Below are positions 8,985 through 18,269 of a stretch of 64,000 nt of DNA, piece after piece. Location: assembly GCA_965248775.1 (NCBI GenBank), contig OZ252150.1, positions 2,046,001 through 2,110,000 of the forward strand. The letters run 5' to 3'. Both the position numbers and the translations under genes were made by a program. The notes beneath the pieces were generated by a model. The model was not told the DNA's origin. It saw nothing but the letters and a program-made list of their open reading frames with translations, and made no database searches. Position 1 is the stretch's first letter, and each line of letters starts with the position of its first letter. This stretch comes from JBHHUI01 sp965248775 (GTDB lineage: Bacteria; Chloroflexota; Anaerolineae; Anaerolineales; JBHHUI01).

Positions 8985-9770
8985 CTATGCCTTGCTGTGC
9001 AGTTTTCCGAAGGCGTCCACCACTGCCTCGACCAATCCCGGGATCGTGTATTCCTGCGCCACGACGGTAACACGCAAGCCACACTCTTCAGCGGCACGGG
9101 CTGTAATCGGACCAATACATGCCACGAGGACATCAGAGGACAATGCTGCCGCCAGTCCGTTCGCGAGCGGCATAAAGTTCCGTACCGTAGACGAACTAGT
9201 AAAGGTAATCGCATCCACACCCCGCTCCAACGCCGACTGCGCAGCTGCATCCGGCTGACCCGGTAATGTGCGATACGTGGCGATCTCGGCTACCTGCGCG
9301 CCGACAGTCGCCAGCATTTCGGGTAGTGCTTCGCGAGCGATCTCGGCCCGCGGCAGTAAGATGCGTTGTCCGCGCACGTCGCCTAGACCTTCGGCGACTC
9401 GTTCGGCCACGAACTCATCCGGTACATAATCCGGATGTATGCCGCGCTCCCGCAGCGCCGCAGCCGTTGCCGACCCTATCGCTGCAATCTGTATGCCTTC
9501 GAAGACAGAAGCGCCGCGTTTAATTGCCGCCAATCGATCCCAAAAGTAGCGCACACCATTTACGCTTGTGAATATGGCCCAATCGAACTCGTGCAGCCGG
9601 CCGATGGCATTGTCCAGCTCACGTGTGTCGGCCAGCTGTGCAATTCGAATCGTCGGAAGTTCGATGGTCGTTGCACCCAGTTTGGCTAACGGCGCGCTCA
9701 ATTCGTGCGCCTGTTCTCGCGCGCGTGTGACGACAATGCGTCGGCCTTTAAGGGGTTGCACGTCAGACAT
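8985..9770 (-). CDS. hemD: Uroporphyrinogen-III synthase
   Basis: Closes and inverts ring D of hydroxymethylbilane to give uroporphyrinogen III. It has 261 residues from the ATG at 9770, which lies within the end of hemC (8-base overlap ATGTCTGA); longer readings have no start context. The N-terminal block LKGRRIVVTRAREQA and the region TFTSSSTVRNF are the usual weakly conserved HemD landmarks. Sequence identity within this family is low, but position between hemC and hemB supports the call. Confidence 0.92.
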   Translation of the reverse strand: MSDVQPLKGRRIVVTRAREQAHELSAPLAKLGATTIELPTIRIAQLADTRELDNAIGRLHEFDWAIFTSVNGVRYFWDRLAAIKRGASVFEGIQIAAIGSATAAALRERGIHPDYVPDEFVAERVAEGLGDVRGQRILLPRAEIAREALPEMLATVGAQVAEIATYRTLPGQPDAAAQSALERGVDAITFTSSSTVRNFMPLANGLAAALSSDVLVACIGPITARAAEECGLRVTVVAQEYTIPGLVEAVVDAFGKLHSKA

Positions 9771-10689
9771 GTTGCAATAGCGCGGCAGCCCCTTGTTGCA
9801 ACGCTTGCTCGGCCAGCCATTGTGCCAGGTGCTGCGGGTCTGACTCCGTGCCCGCAACCCGAAGTACAGTCTGGCCGTCAAGTGCAGCTACCAGGCCCCT
9901 CATTTCATATTCGGATTCGGCTCGACGGAAACATGCATAGGCCGCAACCGGGGTTGCACACCCGCCGCCCAGCGCCGACAGGAACGCGCGTTCAGCGGAA
10001 GTGGCGGCGCGAGTCACATCGTCATCAATAGCGGCTAGAAGATCGATTGTGGCGAGGTCGTCGGCGCGGCACTGCACTGCCAGAGCACCCTGGCCGGGAG
10101 CGGGGAGCATCACATCCAATGGCAACCATTCTGTGACATTAGATGTAAGTTCAAGTCGTTTGAGTCCGGCGGCAGCAAGTACGGCTGCCTCATAATCGCC
10201 ACGCAGCACCTTCTTAACACGCGTGTCTATATTGCCACGGATAGATTGAACGTTCAGATCGGAGCGCGCAGCCCGCAATTGAGCCGCGCGACGGAGGCTG
10301 CTTGTGCCCACGCGTGCGCCACGCGGCAGACTTTGTAACGTCCAGCCTTCACGTGCGACAAGGCCATCGCGCACGTCGGCCCGCTTCAGGATGGCCCCGA
10401 GCTGCAAGTCATACGCTTCTTCGACCGGCAGGTCTTTGAGTGAGTGTACGGCCATATCGATCGTTCCAGCACGAAGGGCAGACTCCAACTCGGCCGTGAA
10501 CAGACCCTTGCCACCAATCTCCGGTAGCGGACGATTGAGCGTCTTGTCGCCCTTGGTCGTGAAATCGAGCGTCTCGCACTGCAGCAGCGGCCAGGCTTCT
10601 TGCAGACGCTGTATCACATGCGTCGTTTGCCAGCGCGCAAGCGCGGACGTGCGCGTACCGACTGCCAGTGTTCGCGGAGCTACACTCAT
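9763..10689 (-). CDS. hemC: Hydroxymethylbilane synthase (porphobilinogen deaminase)
   Basis: Polymerises four porphobilinogens into hydroxymethylbilane on a covalent dipyrromethane cofactor. It has 308 residues. The cofactor cysteine is C244 in LGGGCATPVAAY, and the substrate-binding region IDMAVHSLKDLP (about 77-88) is intact. It overlaps the end of hemA by four bases and the start of hemD by eight. Confidence 0.96.
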   Translation of the reverse strand: MSVAPRTLAVGTRTSALARWQTTHVIQRLQEAWPLLQCETLDFTTKGDKTLNRPLPEIGGKGLFTAELESALRAGTIDMAVHSLKDLPVEEAYDLQLGAILKRADVRDGLVAREGWTLQSLPRGARVGTSSLRRAAQLRAARSDLNVQSIRGNIDTRVKKVLRGDYEAAVLAAAGLKRLELTSNVTEWLPLDVMLPAPGQGALAVQCRADDLATIDLLAAIDDDVTRAATSAERAFLSALGGGCATPVAAYACFRRAESEYEMRGLVAALDGQTVLRVAGTESDPQHLAQWLAEQALQQGAAALLQHV

Positions 10690-12041
10690 CCGCGCGCCTT
10701 ATTCTGGAGTTCATCACTAGCGGGCGCATCGTCTTGCAAGTCAAACAGTTCTCGCAGTGCAGCCGCGAATTGATCGGCGCGCCCGTTACCCGCCTCAGCG
10801 CGCACGCGCGTTGTGGGGATGTGAAGCAGCTTATTCACTAGCGATTTCGACAAATGCTGGATGTGTTCGCGCGTGGCCGGGTCTATGTCGGGAATGTGCC
10901 GCAGGGTGCGCTCAAGTTCCTGCCGGCGGATGGCTTCGGCTTTGCGTCGCAATGCGCGGATAACTGGGAGAGCCTCGCGTTCCTTCAGCAATACTTCAAA
11001 TGCAGTCGTCTCAGCAGCGATGATATTCTCGACAAGCGGGATTTCGGCTTGTCGTTCGGCGAGCGAACCCTCCAATTCGGATTGCAGGTCATCCATATCA
11101 AACAGTCGCACGCCGGGCAGCTTACCCACGGCCGGGTCTATGTTTCGGGGTACAGCGATGTCAATGAATAGAAGCGCGCGTCCGGCTCGACGCTCGATCA
11201 CTTTCTGCACCAGGGCCGGGGTAATAATTGTATTCGTCGCATCCGTGGACGTAATCACTATATCCACAGCGCGGATCGCTTCCGGAAGTTGTTTTAAGTT
11301 ATAGGCTTGGCCACCCCACTGTGCAGCAAGTTCCGCAGCGCGCCGGCCGGTGCGGTTGGCAACTGCAATGCTTTGCACCCCCCTAGCGCGCAGCGCTTTG
11401 ACTGCCAGTTGACCCATTTCGCCTGCACCGACGACCAATACTTCGACTTGATCGAGCGCCCCTACGATTTGCTGCGTCAGACGGACTGCAACCGAGCTGA
11501 TACTAGCGGCATTGCGGCTGATAGCGGTCTCTATTCGGGCTCGTTTGCCGGCACGAACCGCGGCCTGGAAGAGTGCTGATAAGACCGGTCCCGTGGCGCT
11601 GTGCTCGAAGGCCATCTCGTGCGCGTCGGCCACCTGGCCCAGGACCTGAGGCTCCCCCACTACCATTGAGTCCAGGCCAGCTGCGACGCGACACAGATGC
11701 TCAACTGCTTGCAGCCCAACATGACGATACCAATGCGGTTCAAAAGTCGCTGAGGCCAGCCCTCTGCTCTCGACGATAAAATCGTGTAGCTGTGCAAACG
11801 AGACCCGATAGGAAGGGTCGTTACCTGTATTGCTTGCGGGTGCCTCTGGCAGAACGGCATAGACTTCCAATCGACTGCAGGTCGAAAGGATTGCTAATTC
11901 AGCAATACCCTGTAATTGAGCAGTTTGCCCATCACGAAAGCGCGTCAGGGCGGGTGGCAGATCCGCCGGAGCGAAATTCAACTGCTCCCGCAGTTCGAGG
12001 GGCGCTGTATGATGACTTAGCCCGAGGCAAAAGATTTGCAT
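10686..12041 (-). CDS. hemA: Glutamyl-tRNA reductase
   Basis: Reduces glutamyl-tRNA(Glu) to glutamate-1-semialdehyde, committing glutamate to tetrapyrrole synthesis by the C5 route. The ATG at 12041 gives 451 residues starting MQIFCLGLSHHTAP, the usual family N-terminus. A TTG at 12071 that would overlap the upstream gene by four bases is a possible alternative. The catalytic cysteine is C55 in LSTCSRLEVY; the NADPH-binding region VEVLVVGAGEMGQLA and the C-terminal dimerisation helices are present. It is the first heme-enzyme gene of the operon and so the likely control point. Confidence 0.95.
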   Translation of the reverse strand: MQIFCLGLSHHTAPLELREQLNFAPADLPPALTRFRDGQTAQLQGIAELAILSTCSRLEVYAVLPEAPASNTGNDPSYRVSFAQLHDFIVESRGLASATFEPHWYRHVGLQAVEHLCRVAAGLDSMVVGEPQVLGQVADAHEMAFEHSATGPVLSALFQAAVRAGKRARIETAISRNAASISSVAVRLTQQIVGALDQVEVLVVGAGEMGQLAVKALRARGVQSIAVANRTGRRAAELAAQWGGQAYNLKQLPEAIRAVDIVITSTDATNTIITPALVQKVIERRAGRALLFIDIAVPRNIDPAVGKLPGVRLFDMDDLQSELEGSLAERQAEIPLVENIIAAETTAFEVLLKEREALPVIRALRRKAEAIRRQELERTLRHIPDIDPATREHIQHLSKSLVNKLLHIPTTRVRAEAGNGRADQFAAALRELFDLQDDAPASDELQNKARG

Positions 12042-12067
12042 ACGTCCACTGAACTCCAATGATCTAT

Positions 12068-12769
12068 TCAATTTCTAGCCGGAGCAACGACCGGCTCACT
12101 TTCAATCGGTTTTGGAGCAGTCGCTTGCAGAAAACCGACGAACATCAGAATAGCCCCCGTCAATATGCCGATATGCAACGCACGCGGGATGCCGATGCGG
12201 CTCATCACACCGGCGAATGCCGGGAGCAATCCACCAGCTGCGATCAAGATATTACCGACGACTCGATTGAGTAGGACACGCTTACGCCAGAATAGCCATG
12301 TTGAGAACAGTCCACCTCCTACCAGACCCAGTGTCCCGTAGGTGTTGAAGGGAATTGTGAGTAACCGCAGGTTTCGTGGTAAGGCGTGCCCACTGAGTTC
12401 GCCGGACGTCATCAACGCCGGGTCAGGTTGCGCCAGCACAAGTCGTACAGCGACATAAATAGAACCCACTACCAACACAGCCATCAGCAAATGTGCCCAG
12501 CGCTTTTTGGCTAGCAGGTAAATCGTTCCTTGTCCCAGATAGGCTGCCCCAAAAAACGCGCCGGACAAGTACCACAGCCGAAACACCCAGGGATTCCAAC
12601 CTCCGACTTGAAACTGTACTTCGCAAAGAGCGCCCAGGCCATAAAATGACAGACCGATGCCCCAAACGAGCAAGTGCATGCCTCGCCGAACGAAGTAGCG
12701 CCGGTACACCATCGCCGCAAACACCAGCGAGATAACAGCGGCAACCAGTGGGATTCCGATTGTGATCAT
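12068..12769 (-). CDS. Polytopic membrane protein in HemX position
   Basis: 233 residues with about seven hydrophobic segments (roughly 3-20, 31-48, 60-80, 92-110, 140-160, 175-192, 198-216) and short charged loops; the C-terminal tail is cytoplasmic-like. I do not recognise the family. It sits directly upstream of hemA in the same operon, ending within the possible hemA TTG start. In Firmicutes a membrane protein, HemX, occupies the neighbouring slot and lowers HemA levels; whether this protein plays that part is only inference from position. No cytochrome c assembly (WWD) motif was seen. Confidence 0.7.
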   Translation of the reverse strand: MITIGIPLVAAVISLVFAAMVYRRYFVRRGMHLLVWGIGLSFYGLGALCEVQFQVGGWNPWVFRLWYLSGAFFGAAYLGQGTIYLLAKKRWAHLLMAVLVVGSIYVAVRLVLAQPDPALMTSGELSGHALPRNLRLLTIPFNTYGTLGLVGGGLFSTWLFWRKRVLLNRVVGNILIAAGGLLPAFAGVMSRIGIPRALHIGILTGAILMFVGFLQATAPKPIESEPVVAPARN

Positions 12770-12787
12770 TATGAGCTCCGTTGAGCG

Positions 12788-13030
12788 CTACCCGGAAGGC
12801 AGCACGCTTGGGATAACACCGAGCGCCAGCCCGGCGACCAACAAAAGGATCAGAATGAGTGCGATACTGAATATAATGATCAAGAGTGGGACGATGCGCT
12901 CGTAGAAAAAAGTATTTGTAGGAATGCGAGATTTTGTACTGCCCAGCTTCCGGCTCGAGGCCTGCGGGCGCATGCGATCATCCAGTTGCCGTGATCTCTC
13001 TGTCAAATGGGATTTGGTCGTTTCAGACAC
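12788..13030 (-). CDS. Small single-span membrane protein
   Basis: 80 residues: a charged N-terminus (about 1-45, rich in S, R, K) and one strong transmembrane helix (about 48-73, PLLIIIFSIALILILLLV), ending in a short polar tail. It begins six bases after the regulator gene and precedes the seven-span protein, so it belongs to the heme operon. No known family recognised. The compact spacing and clean frame argue for a real gene. Confidence 0.6.
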   Translation of the reverse strand: MSETTKSHLTERSRQLDDRMRPQASSRKLGSTKSRIPTNTFFYERIVPLLIIIFSIALILILLLVAGLALGVIPSVLPSG

Positions 13031-13036
13031 AACCGA

Positions 13037-13672
13037 TTATCCCGCTTCGGCTTCGCTGTATGCGGCGGCAATCGATAACTCGACGACATTCAACAAGTCG
13101 CTGAGGCGGTGGACCAAACGCGCGTTCGCCTCCGGTGGGATGTTCAATACACCGGGAAGGTCCAGAGCTGATTCGATGAGGGCATCTCGGAAGAACAATA
13201 CTGCTCGCAAAGCTTCTGTTAACGGCAAACCTGATTTGATTGCATTAGAAGCCTCTTCCTCGCCGATCTCACCGGCTTCGTTCAGAATGTCTTCGCCACC
13301 CTCCCCCATAGATACGTATTGTAATATTAGCCCGAACAGACGCCGACCAAGGATGCGCTTCCTTTCACGATCAGACTCGTCGAACGTATTGATCCATTCC
13401 TGATCGCGCTGACCATCCAGACTCATGCGCGTTGTTGTCAGCGCGCGCTCGACCCATGTTTTCTCGAGATCTGGTGATTTTCGTACAAGTTGGTGTTCTT
13501 CCGCAAAACGACTGATTACGGATGACGCGAAGCGGCGGTGTCCGCCGGGGGTAACCATAACCGCGATATCGTTCTCGTCGGCCCAGCGCCGGAGGGTCGT
13601 GGGATGAATACCCAGACGTGACGCCGCTTGTGTTATTGTCAACCAAGTATCCGAATCTCTATTATCGGGCAT
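13037..13672 (-). CDS. MerR/excisionase-type HTH regulator heading the heme operon
   Basis: 211 residues. The N-terminal 55 residues form a BldC/MerR-like winged helix (LTITQAASRLGIHPTTLRRW, then the wing TPGGHRRF), a DNA-binding module. The C-terminal 130 residues are helical (ILGRRLFGLILQYVSMGEGGEDIL...), with some resemblance to RsbRD-type N-terminal sensor bundles, but I cannot assign a ligand. As first gene of the 12-gene heme operon it is the natural candidate for its regulator. It starts at the edge of a 437-base AT-rich gap shared with the rightward mttB-family gene. Confidence 0.75.
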   Translation of the reverse strand: MPDNRDSDTWLTITQAASRLGIHPTTLRRWADENDIAVMVTPGGHRRFASSVISRFAEEHQLVRKSPDLEKTWVERALTTTRMSLDGQRDQEWINTFDESDRERKRILGRRLFGLILQYVSMGEGGEDILNEAGEIGEEEASNAIKSGLPLTEALRAVLFFRDALIESALDLPGVLNIPPEANARLVHRLSDLLNVVELSIAAAYSEAEAG

Positions 13673-14109
13673 GTTGAAAATAACCTATTACTTATTATAT
13701 CTATCAATAGTGCTGTAAAACTATGTAATTCTACACATATAGAGAGAGATTCGTCAAATCATCGACCTTAAATTATGACGATCCCCATTACAGCACAAGA
13801 GCCCGTCCACGCCGACAAGCTTCTTCACGCTGCTCGACTCCCTTCCGTTTGGCCCTTCGCACTTGGATGCAGCTGCTCGTTAATCCAGCGATTAATACAC
13901 TTATGCCACCCGCACGCCTATGTCGATATCAATTATTTTCGGTATTATGATTTGCTTAATTTTGTTCCTGGCATTCCGATCAGCATGATTGCGTGCCAAG
14001 TATAGAACGACTATCCTGAGCCGTTAATTTCATCCGTCAATATGTTGACTCTGTTGGATGATGCAGGGTATCATCGCAAGCGAGCGCTACCGCTAAGAGG
14101 ATGAGAGCC
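13673..14109. promoter_or_regulatory. Divergent intergenic region between heme operon and mttB-family gene
   Basis: 437 bases with no convincing gene. The 13680-13745 stretch is strongly AT-rich. On the minus strand, TATAAT (13699-13694) is preceded by TTTACA (13719-13714) at a 14-base spacing, a possible but tight promoter for the heme operon. No riboswitch or strong hairpin was recognised. A 76-codon reading at 13775-14005 has no ribosome site and unlikely composition. The rightward promoter was not located. Confidence 0.35.
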
Positions 14110-15675
14110 ATGGCAGAGAAAACCGCGACCAGACGCCGCAGCCGCCGCCTTCGAAACGCGCAACGCGCAGCCCGCGAGCCGCTCAAACAACCACCGGTTT
14201 GGCCCGGTCATGTCGGTGGTCGTTATAAACCACTCACCCAACCCGAGATGGAGCGCATCCACCACACTGTCCTCGATTTGATGGAACAAGTTGGTTTCGC
14301 GGACCCAATTCCATCCATGATCGATATCGTAACAAATGCAGGCGGCCATTTACGTGAGGATGGCCGTCTTTGTTTTCCTCGCGCGCTGGTCGAGGACGTG
14401 CTTGCCCGGGCGCCGCGCAAATTCGTGATGCCCGGCCAGACACCCGAACACGATATGGAGGTCGGTGGCCAGCGGGTGCATACCGGGACGGGCGGAGCAT
14501 CGCCCAACATTTTGGATTTTGAAAGCGGGCGCTACCGACGGGCCGTCCTGGTCGATCTCTACGACATCGCCCGCCTGGTCGATACTCTGGATAACATTCA
14601 TTACTACTGGCGCTCGGTTATACCAACCGATATGCCTACAGGCTTAGATGTCGATCTCAATACTTCCTATGCCTGTATGGTCGGCACGAATAAACACATT
14701 GGCGTCAGTTATGTTCAGGGCGACAACCTACGGGCGGCTGTGGAAATGTTCGACATGCGCCTGGGCGGTGAAGGCACTTTTCGCAAACGGCCCTTCTGCT
14801 CGATCTCGTGCTGTCATGTTGTACCTCCAATGTGCTTTGCGCAGGAATCATGCGATGCACTAGAAGCGGCCGTACGCGCCGGCATGCCGGTGACGTTGCT
14901 CTCGGCAGCCCAGACGGGCGCGACCGCGCCAGCTGCACTGGTGGGCACCATCGTGCAGGCCATCGCCGAATGCCTGGCCGGATTGGTCTTTTCGGTGTTG
15001 ATCGATCCCAACTGCCGCGCGAATTTGGGCACCTGGCCTTTTGTAGCTGATTTGCGCACCGGGGCGATGACAGGCGGCAGCGCCGAACAGGCTCTCTTGG
15101 TGGCGGGCTGCGCCCAGATGGCCGGTTTCTACGACCTGCCGGGGAGCGTGGCGGCCGGCATGACTGACTCGAAAGTTCCGGATGCACAGTCGGGGGCCGA
15201 GAAAGGCTATACCGTAGCACTGGCCGCCCAAGCCGGCTCCTCGCTCATCATGGAAAGCGCCGGCATGATGGCCAGCCTGCTCGGCGCGTCGTTTGAGAGC
15301 TATGTGATCGATAATGACATTTTGGGCGCAGTGCAACGCACCGTGCGCGGCATCGAAGTTACTGAGGAAACGCTCTCTTTTGACGTCATAAAGAACGTTG
15401 TCGAAGGCGAAGGTCATTTCCTCGGCCAGGATCAAACCATCTCGCGCATGGAATCCGACTTTTTCTACCCCGCCATTGGCGACCGCCTGATGCCGGCCGA
15501 GTGGGAAGACCAAGGCGCAACCGACATTTGGACGCGCGCCAAAGCCCGTACACGCGAGATCCTATCCACACATTACCCGACCTATATCGAACCAGCCATC
15601 GATGACAAAATTCGGGCGAATTTCAACATCCTATTGCCGCGCGAAGCAATGCGTCCAGGCAATAGGCGATGGTAA
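14110..15675 (+). CDS. MttB-superfamily (trimethylamine methyltransferase-like) protein, non-pyrrolysine
   Basis: A 521-residue TIM-barrel methyltransferase of the COG5598/MttB superfamily. Pyrrolysine-free members (MtgB-like) move a methyl group from quaternary amines such as glycine betaine to a corrinoid protein. Family blocks seen include GTGGASPNILDFESG (about 130), the STEADEQ-less barrel core and MTGGSAEQALLVAGCAQ (about 320). The frame contains no internal TAG, so no pyrrolysine. The ATG at 14110 is preferred over 14101 because AGAGG abuts the earlier ATG but sits nine bases from the later one. No corrinoid-protein gene was found nearby. Two DMGDH-like genes follow on the same strand, suggesting stepwise demethylation of a methylated amine. 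Confidence 0.85.
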   Translation: MAEKTATRRRSRRLRNAQRAAREPLKQPPVWPGHVGGRYKPLTQPEMERIHHTVLDLMEQVGFADPIPSMIDIVTNAGGHLREDGRLCFPRALVEDVLARAPRKFVMPGQTPEHDMEVGGQRVHTGTGGASPNILDFESGRYRRAVLVDLYDIARLVDTLDNIHYYWRSVIPTDMPTGLDVDLNTSYACMVGTNKHIGVSYVQGDNLRAAVEMFDMRLGGEGTFRKRPFCSISCCHVVPPMCFAQESCDALEAAVRAGMPVTLLSAAQTGATAPAALVGTIVQAIAECLAGLVFSVLIDPNCRANLGTWPFVADLRTGAMTGGSAEQALLVAGCAQMAGFYDLPGSVAAGMTDSKVPDAQSGAEKGYTVALAAQAGSSLIMESAGMMASLLGASFESYVIDNDILGAVQRTVRGIEVTEETLSFDVIKNVVEGEGHFLGQDQTISRMESDFFYPAIGDRLMPAEWEDQGATDIWTRAKARTREILSTHYPTYIEPAIDDKIRANFNILLPREAMRPGNRRW

Positions 15676-15742
15676 TCTCGGCAGCGAAGCGTAATCGCTA
15701 GCGGCTGCGTTATCAAATCCACTATCAGAGGAGCCTTAAGAA

Positions 15743-18166
15743 ATGCAATCACACGCGCGCGTTGTCATTGTTGGCGGCGGCATGATGGGCGTCGGCCTAC
15801 TTTACCATCTGGCCGAGGAGGGCTGGGATGATTGTGTATTGATCGAAAAGGCAGATCTTTCGTCCGGTTCCACCTGGCACGCTGCCGGGCAATGCCCCAG
15901 CTTTATCGCCGATTACAACATGGCGAAGGTTCACCACTCGAGTAATACACTCTATCCAAAATTGGAAGAGCTGACCGGACAACAAGTCGATTGGCACGGC
16001 TGCGGTGGAATTCGTTTTGCGATCACACAAGAGGAACTGGATTATTTCCGACTGGTCGAGGGAGTCTCAAAAAATATCGGTTTCCGCATGCAGGTTATCA
16101 GTCCCGAGGAAATCCGAAAGCTCCATCCCTTCGTTGACACAACCGGTGTTATCGCAGGAGCGTGGACGCTCGACGATGGGCACGTCGATCCTAGCAGCGC
16201 AAATAACGCAATGGCTGTTGGCGCAAAAAGTATGGGCGCGACCATCGAGCGGCGCAACCGTGTCTTGGAGACCAATGCGCTGGCCTCCGGCGAATGGGAG
16301 GTTGTGACCGAGAAGGGCACGATCTTGTGCGAGCACGTTGTGAACGCAGCCGGTTGTTACGCCGACCGGATTGGGGCCTGGGTTGGCATCAACGTGCCGT
16401 TCATCAACATACTCCATCAATACATTGTTACTGAGACTATCGAGGAGTTGGCAGAGCGGGACGTCGAGTTGCCCGTGATCCGCGACCCTTATTGCTCGGC
16501 TTATTATCGGCAAGAACAGGATGGCGGCCTGATCGGGATTTACGAGCGCGAAAATACGCGTGTTGCCTGGGCCGATCAAAACGGTCAGGATTGGGACGCC
16601 GAGAACGAGCTCTTCCCCGAAGACTTCGATCAGATTTCGTATTGGGCTGAGCGCGTTATGGAGCGTATGCCGATCTATCGCAAACCTGGCGTTGTTCGCA
16701 TTGTGAATGGCGCAATCTCTCACACACCGGACAGCAATCCACTCGTGGGGCCAGCACCCGGCGTCCGGAACTATTGGCTCTCCACTGGCGCCAGCATCGG
16801 CATTGCCCAGGGCGGAGGCTGTGGAAAATATCTGGCGCAGTGGATGGTGCATGGCGCAGCCGAAATCAACATGATTGGGCTGGACCCACGCCGTTTCGGC
16901 GACTTTGCCGGAAATTATTACGTGAGTGCCAAGTCGCACCGAGAGTACCAGGATATGTATGACCTGCTGCTGCCTGGCCAGGAACGAATGGATGGCCGCC
17001 CGGCCCGGGCAACTCCCTTGTACGAAAAACTTAAAGCCAAGCGCTGTGTATATACAGAGGTCATGGGCTGGGAACGCCCTAAATGGTTCTCGCTTGACGG
17101 ACGCGAAGAGCAAGGCGGTTTTCGGCGCAATAATACCTTTGAAGTCGTCGCCGCCGAATGCGCCGCCGTGCGCGAGAGAGTCGGCATTCTCGATTTATCT
17201 AGCTTTTCCAAGTACGAGGTGAGGGGTCCGGATGCGCAGGCATTCCTAAATCGCATTTGCGCCAATCGCGTTTCACGACGCAATGGCGGCATCGTGCTTG
17301 CGCATGCGCTGAATGAGAGCGGACGCATCTTGAACGAACTTACGATTACGCGCCTCGCACCGGATCGCTTTTATCTCTTGTCCGGGGCGACCTCGCAAGT
17401 GCGCGACTACGACATCCTCAACTTTGCCAAATTGGACACGGAAACGGTCTCGATCCGCGATATTACAGAAGACTACGGCTCACTCGTCCTGGCCGGCCCG
17501 CGTTCGCGAGAGCTGCTCATGAAACTTACGTCGGCCGATTTGAGCAACGAGAGTTTCCGTTGGTTGACGTTCAAGGAGATTGAAGTCGCCGGCATCGCCC
17601 TTTTTGCTTTGCGCGTCAACTACGTTGGCGAGTTGGGCTGGGAGTTCCATACGCCAATGGAACACCTGGAGACCGTTTACGACGCGGTTTGGTCAGCCGG
17701 TGAGGAATTCGACATCGTCGACTTCGGCGTGTATGCGGTAAACAGTCTGCGTATGGAAAAAGCTTATCGGGGCTTTGGTGCAGAATTGACCAACGAAATC
17801 ACGCTGATAGAAGCCGACATGGAACGCTTTATCAAGTTTGATAAAGGCGACTTCGTCGGTCACGAGGCTACGCGCGACGTTAAGGAAGCCGGCATTGCCC
17901 AGAAGCTGGTTTACGTGGAAGTCGACGTCGACGACGCCGACGTAACCGGCGGCGAGCCGGTTTTCGCGGGCGAGGACGTCATTGGCGTCACTACCTCCGG
18001 CGGCTATGGGCACACTGTTCAAAAGAGCCTGGCGTTTGCCTATGTAAAGCCAGAGTACACGGCACCTGACTCCACCTTCGAGATCGAAATTCTTGGTGAA
18101 CGCTGCCAATCACGTGTCTTGGCTGAACCAGTTTACGACCCGCAGAACGAACGACTGCGCGTATAA
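15743..18166 (+). CDS. FAD-dependent dimethylglycine/sarcosine dehydrogenase-like enzyme with aminomethyltransferase domain (1)
   Basis: 807 residues. Residues about 6-365 are a DAO-type flavin oxidase with Rossmann motif VVIVGGGMMGVGLLYHL. SSGSTWHAAG contains H46, the counterpart of the histidine that binds FAD covalently in rat dimethylglycine dehydrogenase. A small FAO_M linker follows (about 370-430), then GWERPKWFS and a GCV_T/GCV_T_C folate-binding module (about 440-800). This architecture oxidatively demethylates an N-methyl amine and passes the methylene to tetrahydrofolate. AGGAG precedes the ATG. It lies 67 bases after the MttB-family gene and is a diverged paralogue of the next gene. 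Exact substrate unknown. Confidence 0.88.
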   Translation: MQSHARVVIVGGGMMGVGLLYHLAEEGWDDCVLIEKADLSSGSTWHAAGQCPSFIADYNMAKVHHSSNTLYPKLEELTGQQVDWHGCGGIRFAITQEELDYFRLVEGVSKNIGFRMQVISPEEIRKLHPFVDTTGVIAGAWTLDDGHVDPSSANNAMAVGAKSMGATIERRNRVLETNALASGEWEVVTEKGTILCEHVVNAAGCYADRIGAWVGINVPFINILHQYIVTETIEELAERDVELPVIRDPYCSAYYRQEQDGGLIGIYERENTRVAWADQNGQDWDAENELFPEDFDQISYWAERVMERMPIYRKPGVVRIVNGAISHTPDSNPLVGPAPGVRNYWLSTGASIGIAQGGGCGKYLAQWMVHGAAEINMIGLDPRRFGDFAGNYYVSAKSHREYQDMYDLLLPGQERMDGRPARATPLYEKLKAKRCVYTEVMGWERPKWFSLDGREEQGGFRRNNTFEVVAAECAAVRERVGILDLSSFSKYEVRGPDAQAFLNRICANRVSRRNGGIVLAHALNESGRILNELTITRLAPDRFYLLSGATSQVRDYDILNFAKLDTETVSIRDITEDYGSLVLAGPRSRELLMKLTSADLSNESFRWLTFKEIEVAGIALFALRVNYVGELGWEFHTPMEHLETVYDAVWSAGEEFDIVDFGVYAVNSLRMEKAYRGFGAELTNEITLIEADMERFIKFDKGDFVGHEATRDVKEAGIAQKLVYVEVDVDDADVTGGEPVFAGEDVIGVTTSGGYGHTVQKSLAFAYVKPEYTAPDSTFEIEILGERCQSRVLAEPVYDPQNERLRV

Positions 18167-18269
18167 AATACCTCTGCCATGAATTTAACGAATTGAAAAA
18201 AATTCGTGTAATTCGCCGCGTCCAGTAGCCGCGACTGGGTGGCGAAAAATCCAGCATCAGGAGCATTAG

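Noticed and set aside
13775..14005. Rightward 76-codon reading in the heme/mttB gap
   Set aside because: No ribosome site, unlikely amino-acid composition and position inside a divergent promoter region.
14110..15675. Pyrrolysine in the MttB-family protein
   Set aside because: The reading frame has no internal TAG and ends in TAA; it belongs to the non-pyrrolysine branch.
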